DNA of 64,000 bases from Gammaproteobacteria bacterium (GTDB lineage: Bacteria > Pseudomonadota > Gammaproteobacteria > Ga0077536). Location of the stretch: NCBI GenBank assembly GCA_009692265.1, contig SHZM01000002.1, positions 1 to 64,000 of the forward strand. Direction: 5' to 3'. The notes under the pieces are model-generated. The model had not been told where the DNA came from and ran no database searches. It saw nothing but the letters and a program-made list of their open reading frames with translations. A program made the translations under genes and the position numbers. Of the stretch, positions 38,828-48,016 are shown piece after piece. Position 1 is the stretch's first letter. Each line of letters starts with the position of its first letter.

Positions 38828-40221
38828 TGAAATCCTTAAGCCAGTCACCACTTCTAACACGCGCGAATTCAGTTTCAGCACAGATCCGTCCTGACCGATG
38901 GGTGATCCTAGGTTTAGGAAAAACTGGCTTATCTGTTGCGCGCTTCCTTTCTGCACAAGGCGAAGAAGTTGTCGTTTTTGATACCCGGTCAGAGCCGCCA
39001 AATCTGAAAGTGCTCAGTCACGAGTTACCCGGCATTAAAGTTCATACGACTAACTTTCCAGAAGACTTATTTCGGCATGCCAAAGCGTTTGTCGTAAGCC
39101 CTGGCATAGCGCTGGAACTTCCGGTTTTTGAATCCGCGCGACAGGCAGGTATCCCGATATTTGGTGATATTGAGCTGTTCACCCGTCATGTAACCGCACC
39201 GTATATCGCAATCACGGGATCAAACGGCAAAAGCACGGTCACAACACTGGTCTCCAAGATGATCGAAGCCGCAGGCTACAGCGTGAAAGCTGGGGCCAAT
39301 CTCGGTACCCCCGCGCTAGATCTTTTGCTGCCGCCTGAGCCAGCGTACTACGTATTAGAACTCTCTAGCTTTCAATTGGAGTGCACTACCGGCTTATCGG
39401 CGGAAGTTGCCTGCATCCTGAATATCACGGCGGATCACCTTGACCGACATAAATCCATAGACGCTTACGTTCGTGCGAAAGCTCGAATCTTACACAACGC
39501 GGATTACGTCGTGCTCAATGCAGATGACCCGCTGGTTGTCGAAGTTGGCAAGAATCTTCATAACGTTCACTGGATCTCTACCAATGTCGACACACCAAAA
39601 AATTATGGTGTCGCGAACCATGGCGGGAGTCGCTGGCTAACGCATGAAGGGGCACCTCTGTGGCCGATCTCCGCGATCCAGATAAAAGGAACCCACAACG
39701 AGTTTAATGCGCTAGCGGCAATCGCAATCACAGATCGAATCGGTGTGCCGCGCGCTGTTCAACGCGCAATATTGGAGCAATTTCCTGGTTTAGATCATCG
39801 CTGCCGGTTGGTCGCTGAACATAATGGCGTCCGCTGGTTTAATGATTCGAAGGGAACCAATATAGGTGCCACGGTAGCTGCGGTCGGTGGAATTTTTAGT
39901 GACCGTGCGGGTGTGTTAATTGCCGGCGGGCAGGGTAAAGGCGCTGACTTTCGAGGGCTGCGCACCGCCTTGATAAATCGTGTTCATTCGGTCGTATTAA
40001 TTGGCGAGGATGCAAAACTAATTGAAGCCGTAATCGATGACGTAGTGTCCGTCGCGTACGCGTCCGATATGCGCGAAGCCGTGGCGTTGGCCGCGAGAGC
40101 TGTGCGCTCCGGCGAAAGTGTTCTCCTTTCGCCTGCCTGCGCAAGTTTAGATATGTTCGATAACTATGAAGCGCGCGGCTATGCGTTCGAAGCGGCGGTT
40201 CGCGCGATGCTTCAAACGTGA
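38827..40221 (+). CDS. murD: UDP-MurNAc-L-Ala:D-glutamate ligase MurD
   Basis: 464 residues from the ATG at 38827, whose A is the last base of the mraY stop. A longer frame from 38770 lies inside mraY. WVILGLGKTGLSVARFL (N-terminal UDP domain), P-loop AITGSNGKSTVTTL, NITADHLDRH, NDSKGTN and LLSPACASLDMFDNYEARG are MurD signatures. It adds D-Glu to UDP-MurNAc-L-Ala. Its stop overlaps the GTG of ftsW. Confidence 0.97.
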   Translation: MKSLSQSPLLTRANSVSAQIRPDRWVILGLGKTGLSVARFLSAQGEEVVVFDTRSEPPNLKVLSHELPGIKVHTTNFPEDLFRHAKAFVVSPGIALELPVFESARQAGIPIFGDIELFTRHVTAPYIAITGSNGKSTVTTLVSKMIEAAGYSVKAGANLGTPALDLLLPPEPAYYVLELSSFQLECTTGLSAEVACILNITADHLDRHKSIDAYVRAKARILHNADYVVLNADDPLVVEVGKNLHNVHWISTNVDTPKNYGVANHGGSRWLTHEGAPLWPISAIQIKGTHNEFNALAAIAITDRIGVPRAVQRAILEQFPGLDHRCRLVAEHNGVRWFNDSKGTNIGATVAAVGGIFSDRAGVLIAGGQGKGADFRGLRTALINRVHSVVLIGEDAKLIEAVIDDVVSVAYASDMREAVALAARAVRSGESVLLSPACASLDMFDNYEARGYAFEAAVRAMLQT

Positions 40222-41411
40222 GTCAGGCTATTCCTCAATCTCAGGTGCGCGAGATCTCCGTGCTCGAAACGTGGCCATATGATTTTTGGTTTTCGGCGCT
40301 AGTCGTAGTGCTTACCCTACTCGGATTAGTGATGGTCACTTCAGCATCGATCGCGATAGCGGCGCGTAGTGGTGGCGATGAATTGCATTACCTGTGGCGA
40401 CAGCTAGGTGCAATCGGGGTGGGAGCGTTCGTCGGCGTGGGTATCTTGAATACCCAGCTCTCAGCCCTCCGGCGCGCGAGCGCGGCATTGTTAATTGTGG
40501 CGATTGTGTTACTCGCAGCAGTACTAATCCCCGGTGTTGGCCGTGAAGTCAACGGAAGCATGCGGTGGCTCGCACTCGGACCGTTTACCTTGCAGGCCTC
40601 TGAGCCCGCGAAGCTTGCGGTGATTGTCTATATGGCTGGTTATTTGGTCAGACACCAGGCTCAAGTTCGAGCGGACTTCATTGGCTTCATGAAACCAATC
40701 GGAGTAGTCACGCTGGTAGCTGGGTTGCTATTGCTAGAACCGGACTTTGGTGCCGCAGTGGTATTGTTCGCAACGATTCTAGGCATGTTGTTTTTAGGCG
40801 GCGTGCCAATGGGGCGGTTCCTTGCCTGGGGGATTGTCGCGCTTGCGTCATTATCTTCGCTAGCCGTGTTGGCGCCGTACCGCATGAAGCGATTGATGGC
40901 GTTCCGTGATCCGTGGTCGGATCCGTTTGACACCGGATTCCAATTAACTCAGGCGTTGATCGCGTTTGGTCGGGGCGAGTGGCTTGGTGTTGGACTCGGC
41001 AACAGTGTCCAGAAGTTATTTTTCCTTCCAGAGGTCCATACAGATTTTATTTTCGCTGTGATCGGAGAAGAGTTAGGGCTAATAGGTGCGTGCATTGTCA
41101 TTGGATTATTTACCCTATTATTTATACGGATTATTTATATCGGCGGCCAAGCCGAAAGCGCGGGACAACCCTTCGCTGCCTATCTCGTCTACGGTATCGG
41201 GTTTTTGATCGCAATCGAAGCTTTCGTCAACATCGGGGTTAACCTGGGGATCCTTCCGACCAAAGGTCTGACCTTGCCGCTGATCAGTTACGGCAGCAAT
41301 AGCATGGTGATGTTATGCGCCGCAATCGCCGTGGTGCTGCGGGTGTCGTTCGAAACACGCGCGCAACGTTGGCCGTCTGTCCTACCCTCAAGCGGTCACC
41401 TAGTACGGTAG
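40218..41411 (+). CDS. ftsW: Septal peptidoglycan glycosyltransferase FtsW
   Basis: 397 residues, a ten-helix SEDS-family protein. VNGSMRWLALGPFTLQASEP contains the conserved loop, EPDFGAAVVL the catalytic-region Asp, and LPLISYGSNSMV the C-terminal signature. It polymerises lipid II at the septum with FtsI. It starts at a GTG overlapping the murD stop (GTGA). Confidence 0.97.
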   Translation: MSQAIPQSQVREISVLETWPYDFWFSALVVVLTLLGLVMVTSASIAIAARSGGDELHYLWRQLGAIGVGAFVGVGILNTQLSALRRASAALLIVAIVLLAAVLIPGVGREVNGSMRWLALGPFTLQASEPAKLAVIVYMAGYLVRHQAQVRADFIGFMKPIGVVTLVAGLLLLEPDFGAAVVLFATILGMLFLGGVPMGRFLAWGIVALASLSSLAVLAPYRMKRLMAFRDPWSDPFDTGFQLTQALIAFGRGEWLGVGLGNSVQKLFFLPEVHTDFIFAVIGEELGLIGACIVIGLFTLLFIRIIYIGGQAESAGQPFAAYLVYGIGFLIAIEAFVNIGVNLGILPTKGLTLPLISYGSNSMVMLCAAIAVVLRVSFETRAQRWPSVLPSSGHLVR

Positions 41412-41418
41412 CCGACAG

Positions 41419-42495
41419 ATGACCGCGAGAAGTATTTTGATTGTTGCGGGCGGAACGGGTGGCCACATCTACCCGGCGTTAGCGGTCGCCGAACGCTTGA
41501 AGAACCTCAATATTGGTATCTATTGGTTGGGATCCCAACATGGCATTGAAGGGCGAATCGTTCCTCAACATGGATTCGAGTTGAGTAAGATAAAGGTCTT
41601 GGCACTGCGTGGACATGGCTGGAGGCGCTGGGTTGTAGCGCCGTGGACACTTGCTTACGCCACAATTCAAGCGATCGCAACGATGCTTCGGATCCGTCCA
41701 GGCGTCGTGCTCGGAATGGGTGGTTTTGTGAGTGGTCCTGGTGGACTTGCTGCATGGTTATGCCGAGTGCCGCTCATTATCCATGAGCAGAACGCCGTTG
41801 CAGGACTTACTAACCGACTTATTAAGCACCTTGCGACGCGCGTATTAGCTGGTTACCCACAGAGTTTTCGCAGTGGCTCTAGCGCCGTAGTTACTGGCAA
41901 TCCGGTCCGAGACTCTATCGCAACCCTCCCTCCTCCCACCTCTCGTTCGCGTGACATGAATTGCCTTAACGTGTTGGTGATCGGTGGCAGCCTTGGCGCG
42001 CGTAGACTCAATGAGGTTTTGCCGGCTGCCCTGCGCTTGATGCCGAATCAGCCGCGCATTCAAGTCTGGCATCAGACGGGTGACAGCGATCTTGTTGCGA
42101 CCCGCGCCGCCTACAGCGAATATCGAGAAGCGCGTGTCGACGACTATATCGAGGATATCGCCGCTGCCTACGGCTGGGCCGATGTTGTCGTATGTCGCGC
42201 CGGCGCAATTACGGTGGCCGAGCTTGCTGCTTCGGGAGTGCCCTCAATCTTGATCCCCTTTCCGCATGCCGTAGATGATCACCAAGCCGCGAATGCGGCC
42301 TTTCTTGTTGACCGTGGAGCGGCGGTCATGATCAGAGAATCCGAATTAAGCGCCGAGCGCCTAACGAGGCTTCTGATCGAACTTAATTCAGATCGCACTC
42401 GCCTACTGCAAATGGCTTGTAGTGCCCGGGATTGCGCGTTGCCGAATGCAACTAATGATGTCGCCGCGCGGTGTCTGGAGCTGATCAATGCTTAA
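41419..42495 (+). CDS. murG: UDP-GlcNAc:lipid I N-acetylglucosaminyltransferase MurG
   Basis: 358 residues, GT-B fold. The first G-loop is VAGGTGGHIYPALAVAE, then GMGGFVSGPGGLAAWL, IHEQNAVAGLTNR, VIGGSLGARRLNE, and the acceptor-region RAGAITVAELAASGVPSILIPFPHAVDDHQ. It converts lipid I to lipid II on the cytoplasmic membrane face. It begins 7 bases after ftsW and overlaps murC by eight. Confidence 0.98.
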   Translation: MTARSILIVAGGTGGHIYPALAVAERLKNLNIGIYWLGSQHGIEGRIVPQHGFELSKIKVLALRGHGWRRWVVAPWTLAYATIQAIATMLRIRPGVVLGMGGFVSGPGGLAAWLCRVPLIIHEQNAVAGLTNRLIKHLATRVLAGYPQSFRSGSSAVVTGNPVRDSIATLPPPTSRSRDMNCLNVLVIGGSLGARRLNEVLPAALRLMPNQPRIQVWHQTGDSDLVATRAAYSEYREARVDDYIEDIAAAYGWADVVVCRAGAITVAELAASGVPSILIPFPHAVDDHQAANAAFLVDRGAAVMIRESELSAERLTRLLIELNSDRTRLLQMACSARDCALPNATNDVAARCLELINA

Positions 42496-43900
42496 GACGG
42501 ACGACATCCCGATGCATAACGTGCGACGAATCCATTTCGTTGGCATTGGCGGTGCCGGGATGAGCGGGATTGCGGAAGTTCTCAATAATCTCGGCTACCA
42601 AATTTCTGGCTCAGATGTCGCTGCGAATAGAATGACCGAGATTTTGGCTAACATGGGTGTTCGAATAGATCTGGGCCACGACCAACAAAACGTTCGTCAC
42701 GCCGATGCCGTGGTCTATTCGAGCGCGATTATGTCGGACAACCCCGAACTTGTGGCAGCGCGCCAGCAACGCATCCCGATCGTACCGCGCGCCGAAATGC
42801 TTGCCGAACTCATGCGATTTCGGCGAGGTATCGCCATCGCAGGTACTCACGGCAAAACTACGACGACGAGTCTAATCGCCAGCGTTCTTGCTGAAGGCGG
42901 TCTCGACCCCACATTCGTCATCGGTGGACTGCTGCAAAGCGCGGGTTCTCACGCGAAACTTGGGACCGGTAGATATCTCGTGGCCGAAGCTGATGAGAGT
43001 GATGCTTCCTTTTTGCTACTTAGCCCGTTAATCGCCGTGCTCACGAACATCGACGCTGATCATATGCAAACCTATGATCAAGATTTCGAGAAGCTGCGAG
43101 GAAGTTTTCGGGAGTTCTTCAAACGATTGCCCTTCTATGGCGTCGCGGTAGTGTGCGCTGATGATGATTCCGCGATGTCGCTACTCGATCATATGCATAC
43201 ACGGTGTATTACGTACGGTACTGGGTCCAATGCTGATATACGTGCGCACGATATTCTCATCGAAGGTCGACGCTCGCATTTTCGCGTAACGCGCGGGAAG
43301 CGAGGGGCTTCGTTAGATATTACGTTGAACATGCCGGGACGCCATAACGCCTTGAATGCCCTTGCGGCCATCGCAGTAGCAGGAGAGGTTGGTATTGCGG
43401 ACAACGCGATCAGCGCTGCATTGAAGTCGTTTCAGGGCGTAAATCGGCGGTGTCAGATTAAGGGGGAAACTAGTTTCGGCGAGGCGAAGGTCTTGGTAAT
43501 TGACGATTATGGACATCATCCGCGTGAACTCGCGGCAATGATCCGAACGGCGCGTGAAGGGTGGCCGGCGCGCCGCCTAGTCGTAGCGTTTCAGCCGCAT
43601 AGATATTCGCGTACTCGCGATTTGTTTGACGACTTTGTGGCTGTATTGTCGGGAATTGATGTCTTGCTTATCCTCGATGTTTACGCCGCTGGAGAAAAAC
43701 CTATCCCGGGGGCGGATGCGCACGCGTTATGTCGAGCTATCCGAGTTCGAGGCCATCTCGATCCCATTTTCGTTTCGAGTCCGTCTGACCTCACCAATGT
43801 CCTTGCGAGTATCGCGAGGAACGGTGACCTTGTGATGTTCCTTGGAGCAGGAAGCATCGGCCGCGTGCTAGAAGCGTTGTCGTTCAATGCAGCCGCATGA
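42488..43900 (+). CDS. murC: UDP-MurNAc:L-alanine ligase MurC
   Basis: 470 residues. HFVGIGGAGMSGIAEVL (UDP-binding), P-loop IAGTHGKTTTTSLIA, EADESDASFL, NIDADHMQTY and DDYGHHPREL, VAFQPHRYSRT are MurC motifs. It adds the first residue of the stem peptide. It overlaps the end of murG by eight bases, and its last 14 bases overlap the first possible murB start. Confidence 0.98.
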   Translation: MLKTDDIPMHNVRRIHFVGIGGAGMSGIAEVLNNLGYQISGSDVAANRMTEILANMGVRIDLGHDQQNVRHADAVVYSSAIMSDNPELVAARQQRIPIVPRAEMLAELMRFRRGIAIAGTHGKTTTTSLIASVLAEGGLDPTFVIGGLLQSAGSHAKLGTGRYLVAEADESDASFLLLSPLIAVLTNIDADHMQTYDQDFEKLRGSFREFFKRLPFYGVAVVCADDDSAMSLLDHMHTRCITYGTGSNADIRAHDILIEGRRSHFRVTRGKRGASLDITLNMPGRHNALNALAAIAVAGEVGIADNAISAALKSFQGVNRRCQIKGETSFGEAKVLVIDDYGHHPRELAAMIRTAREGWPARRLVVAFQPHRYSRTRDLFDDFVAVLSGIDVLLILDVYAAGEKPIPGADAHALCRAIRVRGHLDPIFVSSPSDLTNVLASIARNGDLVMFLGAGSIGRVLEALSFNAAA

Positions 43901-44888
43901 CTATGCAAGACCTCCCGGCGGTGCCCACCCGGTGTGTAAGGTTGCCAACGTGACAGACTGGTTCGATCGGTTAACCGTACGTGGGCCATTGCGGCAGCAT
44001 GAGCCTATGGCAAAGTATTGTTCCTGGCGCGTTGGTGGTGCAGCAGAATATTTTTTTGAACCGACTGACCGTGACGACTTATTACAATTTCTGCGTGGCT
44101 TACCAAATGCATTGCCGGTCACCTGGATTGGACTAGGAAGCAATGTCTTGATCCGCGCGGGAGGTTTAGTGGGTGCAGCGATTATTACAACCCGAGCGCT
44201 GACGAATTTGGTAGTTACTCACTCAGCTACGATCGAAGTAGAAGCCGGAGTCCCCTGCGCTAAAGTGGCAAAGCGGGCAGTTCGCGCCGGCCTAGTCGGA
44301 GCCGAATTCTTAGCCGGAATTCCAGGCACCATAGGTGGCGCGTTAGCGATGAATGCGGGCGCATTTGGGAGTGACACATGGTCCTTCGTCGAGAGTGTCG
44401 AGACGGTCGATCGCCGCGGCGAGATACGTCACAGACCAAAGCAGGATTATCGAATCGACTATCGAATGGTTATTGGGCCCGAGCAGGAATGGTTTTTAAG
44501 CTGCGTATTGCGATTCGCTTCCGCGCCAACGGTTGATATATCGAACCGAATCCGAGAATTGCTGGGTCAACGCAATACCTCTCAGCCAATTGGCGTCCCT
44601 AGTTGTGGCTCTGTCTTCAAGAATCCGCCTGGCGACTACGCTGGTCGCCTGATTGATGCTGCAGGATTGAAGGGAACGCGACATGGCGGCTGCCGGATAT
44701 CCGATAAACATGCCAACTTCATTATTAATGACGGAGAAGCGACGGCCGAGGACATTGAGTCGCTGATTCAAACAGTAATAACCACGGTAAGTGCCAAGTT
44801 TGGTATCACATTACAACCGGAAGTTCGAATCGTCGGCCAGCAGGCCGTGCCACCAACCGGCGCTGTGCCGACGTGTGTGGACAACTGA
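43887..44888 (+). CDS. murB: UDP-N-acetylenolpyruvoylglucosamine reductase MurB
   Basis: Up to 333 residues. FAD-binding: YCSWRVGGAAEYFFEP, IGLGSNVLIRAGG, and GIPGTIGGALAMNAGAFG. Catalytic region: PSCGSVFKNPPGDYAGRLI (Ser), and Glu near the end in TLQPEVRIVG. Type I, lacking the Tyr-loop of E. coli MurB. Two starts are possible: the ATG at 43887, inside the murC end without a ribosome site, and a GTG at 43950 with AAGG upstream, which begins closer to where homology starts. I list the longer form. It reduces the MurA product to UDP-MurNAc. Confidence 0.95.
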   Translation: MQPHDYARPPGGAHPVCKVANVTDWFDRLTVRGPLRQHEPMAKYCSWRVGGAAEYFFEPTDRDDLLQFLRGLPNALPVTWIGLGSNVLIRAGGLVGAAIITTRALTNLVVTHSATIEVEAGVPCAKVAKRAVRAGLVGAEFLAGIPGTIGGALAMNAGAFGSDTWSFVESVETVDRRGEIRHRPKQDYRIDYRMVIGPEQEWFLSCVLRFASAPTVDISNRIRELLGQRNTSQPIGVPSCGSVFKNPPGDYAGRLIDAAGLKGTRHGGCRISDKHANFIINDGEATAEDIESLIQTVITTVSAKFGITLQPEVRIVGQQAVPPTGAVPTCVDN

Positions 44889-44895
44889 GCAACCA

Positions 44896-45834
44896 ATGCA
44901 GACTCTTACCGAGATTGTCGAAAGAGCAGGGCGCGTTGTGGTGCTTATGGGCGGGCATACCGCCGAGAGGGCAGTGTCTCTACGCAGTGGGCAAGCCGTG
45001 TTGGAAGCTTTACTCGGCGCCGGGGTAGAGGCTACGGCGATCGATTGGCAGTCCTCAGATCTCGAAGCTCGCCTACGTGCCGTGCGTCCAGACCGCGTCT
45101 TTATCGCGCTGCACGGTCGCGGTGGAGAAGACGGCTGCGTGCAGGGAGCACTTGAAGTTTTGGGCATCCCTTATACCGGAAGCGGCGTTCTTGGCTGTGC
45201 GTTAGCCATGGATAAAGTGCGCAGCAAGCAAGTCTGGCTGGCGTGTGAGTTACCTACACCTCCATACCTAGTCGCCGAGGGTGACGATATCGTCGATAAA
45301 GTCACTGCGACGCTTGGGTGGCCGGTTATAGTCAAGCCGGTACGCGAAGGATCGAGTATCGGGATCTCGATAGTTGCAGGCGGTGAAGATCTCGCCGGGG
45401 CGATTGCTACTTCGAAAATATACGATCAGTCGGTATTGATAGAACGTTTTATCGAAGGCTCGGAATATACACTTGCAATTATGGGTGAGCGCGCGTTGCC
45501 ACTAATTAAGTTAGAAACCCCGCGCCAGTTCTACGATTACGAGGCGAAGTATCATGCCAACGACACGCGGTACCATTGTCCTTCTGGATTGCCGGCAGCA
45601 TCTGAAGCGGAAATCGCGACAATAGGCTTGGCGGCATTTAAAGCCTTAGGAGCACGGGGATGGGGACGCGTCGATTTTATGGTCGATCACGCCGGCCAGC
45701 CTTGGCTTATCGAACTCAATACGGTGCCGGGGATGACTGATCATTCGCTAGTCCCGATGGCCGCTCGGCGCGTTGGGTTATCGATGGAGGCTCTCGTGTT
45801 GACTATTTTGGCAACGAGTTTCGATTTGCCATGA
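44896..45834 (+). CDS. ddlB: D-alanine-D-alanine ligase DdlB
   Basis: 312 residues from the ATG at 44896, seven bases after murB. The frame opens inside murB at 44791, but family similarity starts with VVVLMGGHTAERAVSLRSG. ALHGRGGEDG, PYTGSGVLGCALAMDK, VKPVREGSSIGIS (ATP loop), YDYEAKYHANDT with the Tyr-Lys pair, and LIELNTVPGMTDHSLVP (metal site and omega-loop) are canonical. It supplies D-Ala-D-Ala to MurF. The vancomycin-resistance type replacement residues are not present. Confidence 0.98.
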   Translation: MQTLTEIVERAGRVVVLMGGHTAERAVSLRSGQAVLEALLGAGVEATAIDWQSSDLEARLRAVRPDRVFIALHGRGGEDGCVQGALEVLGIPYTGSGVLGCALAMDKVRSKQVWLACELPTPPYLVAEGDDIVDKVTATLGWPVIVKPVREGSSIGISIVAGGEDLAGAIATSKIYDQSVLIERFIEGSEYTLAIMGERALPLIKLETPRQFYDYEAKYHANDTRYHCPSGLPAASEAEIATIGLAAFKALGARGWGRVDFMVDHAGQPWLIELNTVPGMTDHSLVPMAARRVGLSMEALVLTILATSFDLP

Positions 45835-46607
45835 AACGCAATCTATCGACTAGATACGCAATCCCGCGGCAAGAGATGTCATTGACCCGCCCAAATTCAT
45901 TTCTTGCGATCGCGCTGAGCGTGATGTTGTTAGTAGGGCTGGGTTATATCGCAAAGGCGGTGTCTGGAACGGATTACCCGATCCGAAAAGTGTCAGTGGA
46001 AGGAGACTTCAGATTTCTGACCCCGACCTATATTCAAGCCTTGGTTACGAAGTCGTTGGACGGAGGTTTTTTTCAGGTCGACGTGCAAAAAATCCATCGC
46101 GAATTACTCGAAGAGCCTTGGATTTTCGATGCGACCGTTGAAAGGCTTTGGCCTGATGTCATTCGCGTCGAGATTAAGGAGCAAATTCCGACCGCACGTT
46201 GGGGAGAAAATGCGTTGCTGAATTCCGATGCCGACGTATTTGCACCCCACGTGGCTTCCATCCCACAGGCCCTTCCCCGTCTAAGTGGACCAGTCGGCAC
46301 TGAAATAGAGGTCTTGCGTGCGTATAAAAAGATGGCTGAGAGGTTAGACGCATTAGGCATGAAAGTCGGTTCCGTCTCAGTATCGCAGCGCGGTGCCTGG
46401 ACGCTAACGCTAACCGACAACACCCAGTTGATTTTCGGACGCGACGATATTTGGCGGCGACTTCATCGCTTTTGCGCTTCGTTTGACGTCTTGCTTAAAG
46501 AAGGTTGGACACGGATTGCGAAAGTTGACCTTCGTTTTACAAATGGTTTCTCCGTTACGGAACGAAGGCGGCCGGAACTCAGGTCAGAATTGCAAAAAAA
46601 CGGTTAA
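45831..46607 (+). CDS. ftsQ: Cell division protein FtsQ
   Basis: 258 residues: a cytoplasmic tail, one membrane helix (SFLAIALSVMLLVGLGYIA), a POTRA domain starting YPIRKVSVEGDFRFLTPTYI and the FtsQ beta domain with VERLWPDVIRVEIKEQIPTARWG. It anchors the FtsQLB complex. The ATG overlaps the ddlB stop (ATGA). It is followed by 44 bases before ftsA. Confidence 0.95.
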   Translation: MKRNLSTRYAIPRQEMSLTRPNSFLAIALSVMLLVGLGYIAKAVSGTDYPIRKVSVEGDFRFLTPTYIQALVTKSLDGGFFQVDVQKIHRELLEEPWIFDATVERLWPDVIRVEIKEQIPTARWGENALLNSDADVFAPHVASIPQALPRLSGPVGTEIEVLRAYKKMAERLDALGMKVGSVSVSQRGAWTLTLTDNTQLIFGRDDIWRRLHRFCASFDVLLKEGWTRIAKVDLRFTNGFSVTERRRPELRSELQKNG

Positions 46608-46651
46608 AAAATGCTCATTTATTCAGAGCACAGGTCGAACGAGGCAGTATT

Positions 46652-47881
46652 GTGAGAAAACAAGAAAAGAATCTCTTAGTTGGTCTCGACATAGGCACCT
46701 CCAAGGTAGTCGCTATCGTCGGTGATGTGTCCCCCGAGGGGAGCATTGAAGTAATAGGAATGGGGTCACATCCCTCGCGCGGCCTGAAAAAAGGCGTGGT
46801 AGTGAATATTGAATCGACGGTGCAATCGATTCAGCGGGCGATAGAGGAGGCCGAGCTGATGGCCGGTTGCGAGATCCGCTCTGTTTATGCCGGAATTGCG
46901 GGAGGCCATATCCGAAGTTTGAATTCCCATGGGATCGTCGCGATACGGGACAACGAAGTTACTCATGCCGACGTGGAGAGGGTACTCGATGCGGCACGCG
47001 CGGTCGCGATCCCTGCCGACCAGAAAATTCTGCATATCTTGCCCCAAGAATTCATCATCGATGGGCAGGAAGGGATCCGCGAACCGGTTGGAATGTCGGG
47101 GGTGAGGCTCGAATCTCGCGTGCATATGGTGACGGGGGCAGTCAGCGCGGCCCAGAACATAGTAAAATGCGTCCGCCGGTGTGGACTCGAAGTTGACGAT
47201 ATAATCCTTCAACAACTCGCGTCTTCGTATTCCGTACTGACCGAAGATGAAAAAGATCTTGGCGTGTGTCTGTGTGATATCGGGGGCGGTACCACGGATA
47301 TCGCGATATTTACGCATGGGGCCATACATCACTCTGCGGTAATTCCAATTGCTGGTGATCAGGTCACAAACGATATCGCGGTTGCATTGCGAACGCCGAT
47401 GCACCACGCTGAAGATCTCAAAATAAAATACGCCTGCGCGCTTACCCAGCTCGCGAATCCCGAAGAAACGATCGAAGTGCCCAGTGTCGGCGAACGACCT
47501 CCGCGTCGTTTGGTTCGACAAACTCTAGCCGAAGTAGTTGAACCACGGTATGAGGAGTTATTCAGTTTGGTTCTTGCGGAACTCAAACGGAGCGGATTCG
47601 AAAGTATGATTGCGGCGGGTATCGTATTAACGGGCGGTGGAGCCAAGATGGATGGCGCCATTGAGCTGGCTGAAGAAGTATTCAATATGCCAGTCCGTCT
47701 GGGCTCGCCACAGTACGTATCAGGTCTAGTAGACGTAGTACGTAACCCGATTTACGCCACTGGCGTCGGATTACTCTTGTTCGGGAATGAAACGATGCGC
47801 ACTTCGGCGCATCGAAGCCGCTTGGAGTCCTCGACAGGATTGTGGGAGCGCATGAAAAATTGGTTCCATGGGAACTTTTAG
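46652..47881 (+). CDS. ftsA: Cell division protein FtsA
   Basis: 409 residues in the actin-like family. Phosphate loops LVGLDIGTSKVVAIVG and VCLCDIGGGTTDIAIF, adenosine motif GIVLTGGGAKMDG, SHI-domain lacking actin subdomain 1B, and a C-terminal amphipathic helix (GLWERMKNWFHGNF) that binds the membrane. It tethers FtsZ. The start is a GTG at 46652 with GAGG upstream. The 135 bases before ftsZ hold no gene. Confidence 0.97.
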   Translation: MRKQEKNLLVGLDIGTSKVVAIVGDVSPEGSIEVIGMGSHPSRGLKKGVVVNIESTVQSIQRAIEEAELMAGCEIRSVYAGIAGGHIRSLNSHGIVAIRDNEVTHADVERVLDAARAVAIPADQKILHILPQEFIIDGQEGIREPVGMSGVRLESRVHMVTGAVSAAQNIVKCVRRCGLEVDDIILQQLASSYSVLTEDEKDLGVCLCDIGGGTTDIAIFTHGAIHHSAVIPIAGDQVTNDIAVALRTPMHHAEDLKIKYACALTQLANPEETIEVPSVGERPPRRLVRQTLAEVVEPRYEELFSLVLAELKRSGFESMIAAGIVLTGGGAKMDGAIELAEEVFNMPVRLGSPQYVSGLVDVVRNPIYATGVGLLLFGNETMRTSAHRSRLESSTGLWERMKNWFHGNF

Positions 47882-48016
47882 CACCGTGGTGCCTGATTAC
47901 ACTTTTGGGATGATGTTGTTGCATAGAAATAAAAGTCGCTGGAAGTCACAACGTAGGTACCCCACGCTCGAGGTGACGTACACCCTGAGACTGGGAAATG
48001 GAACGGAGGGCTAGTT

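Noticed and set aside
46766..47521. Long antisense frame (251 codons) inside ftsA
   Set aside because: A shadow of the strongly conserved ftsA frame. The translation shows no domain and there is no ribosome site.
47879..47893. Terminator-like GCACC/GGTGC after ftsA
   Set aside because: The loop would be two bases and no T-run follows. ftsZ is expected to be co-transcribed.
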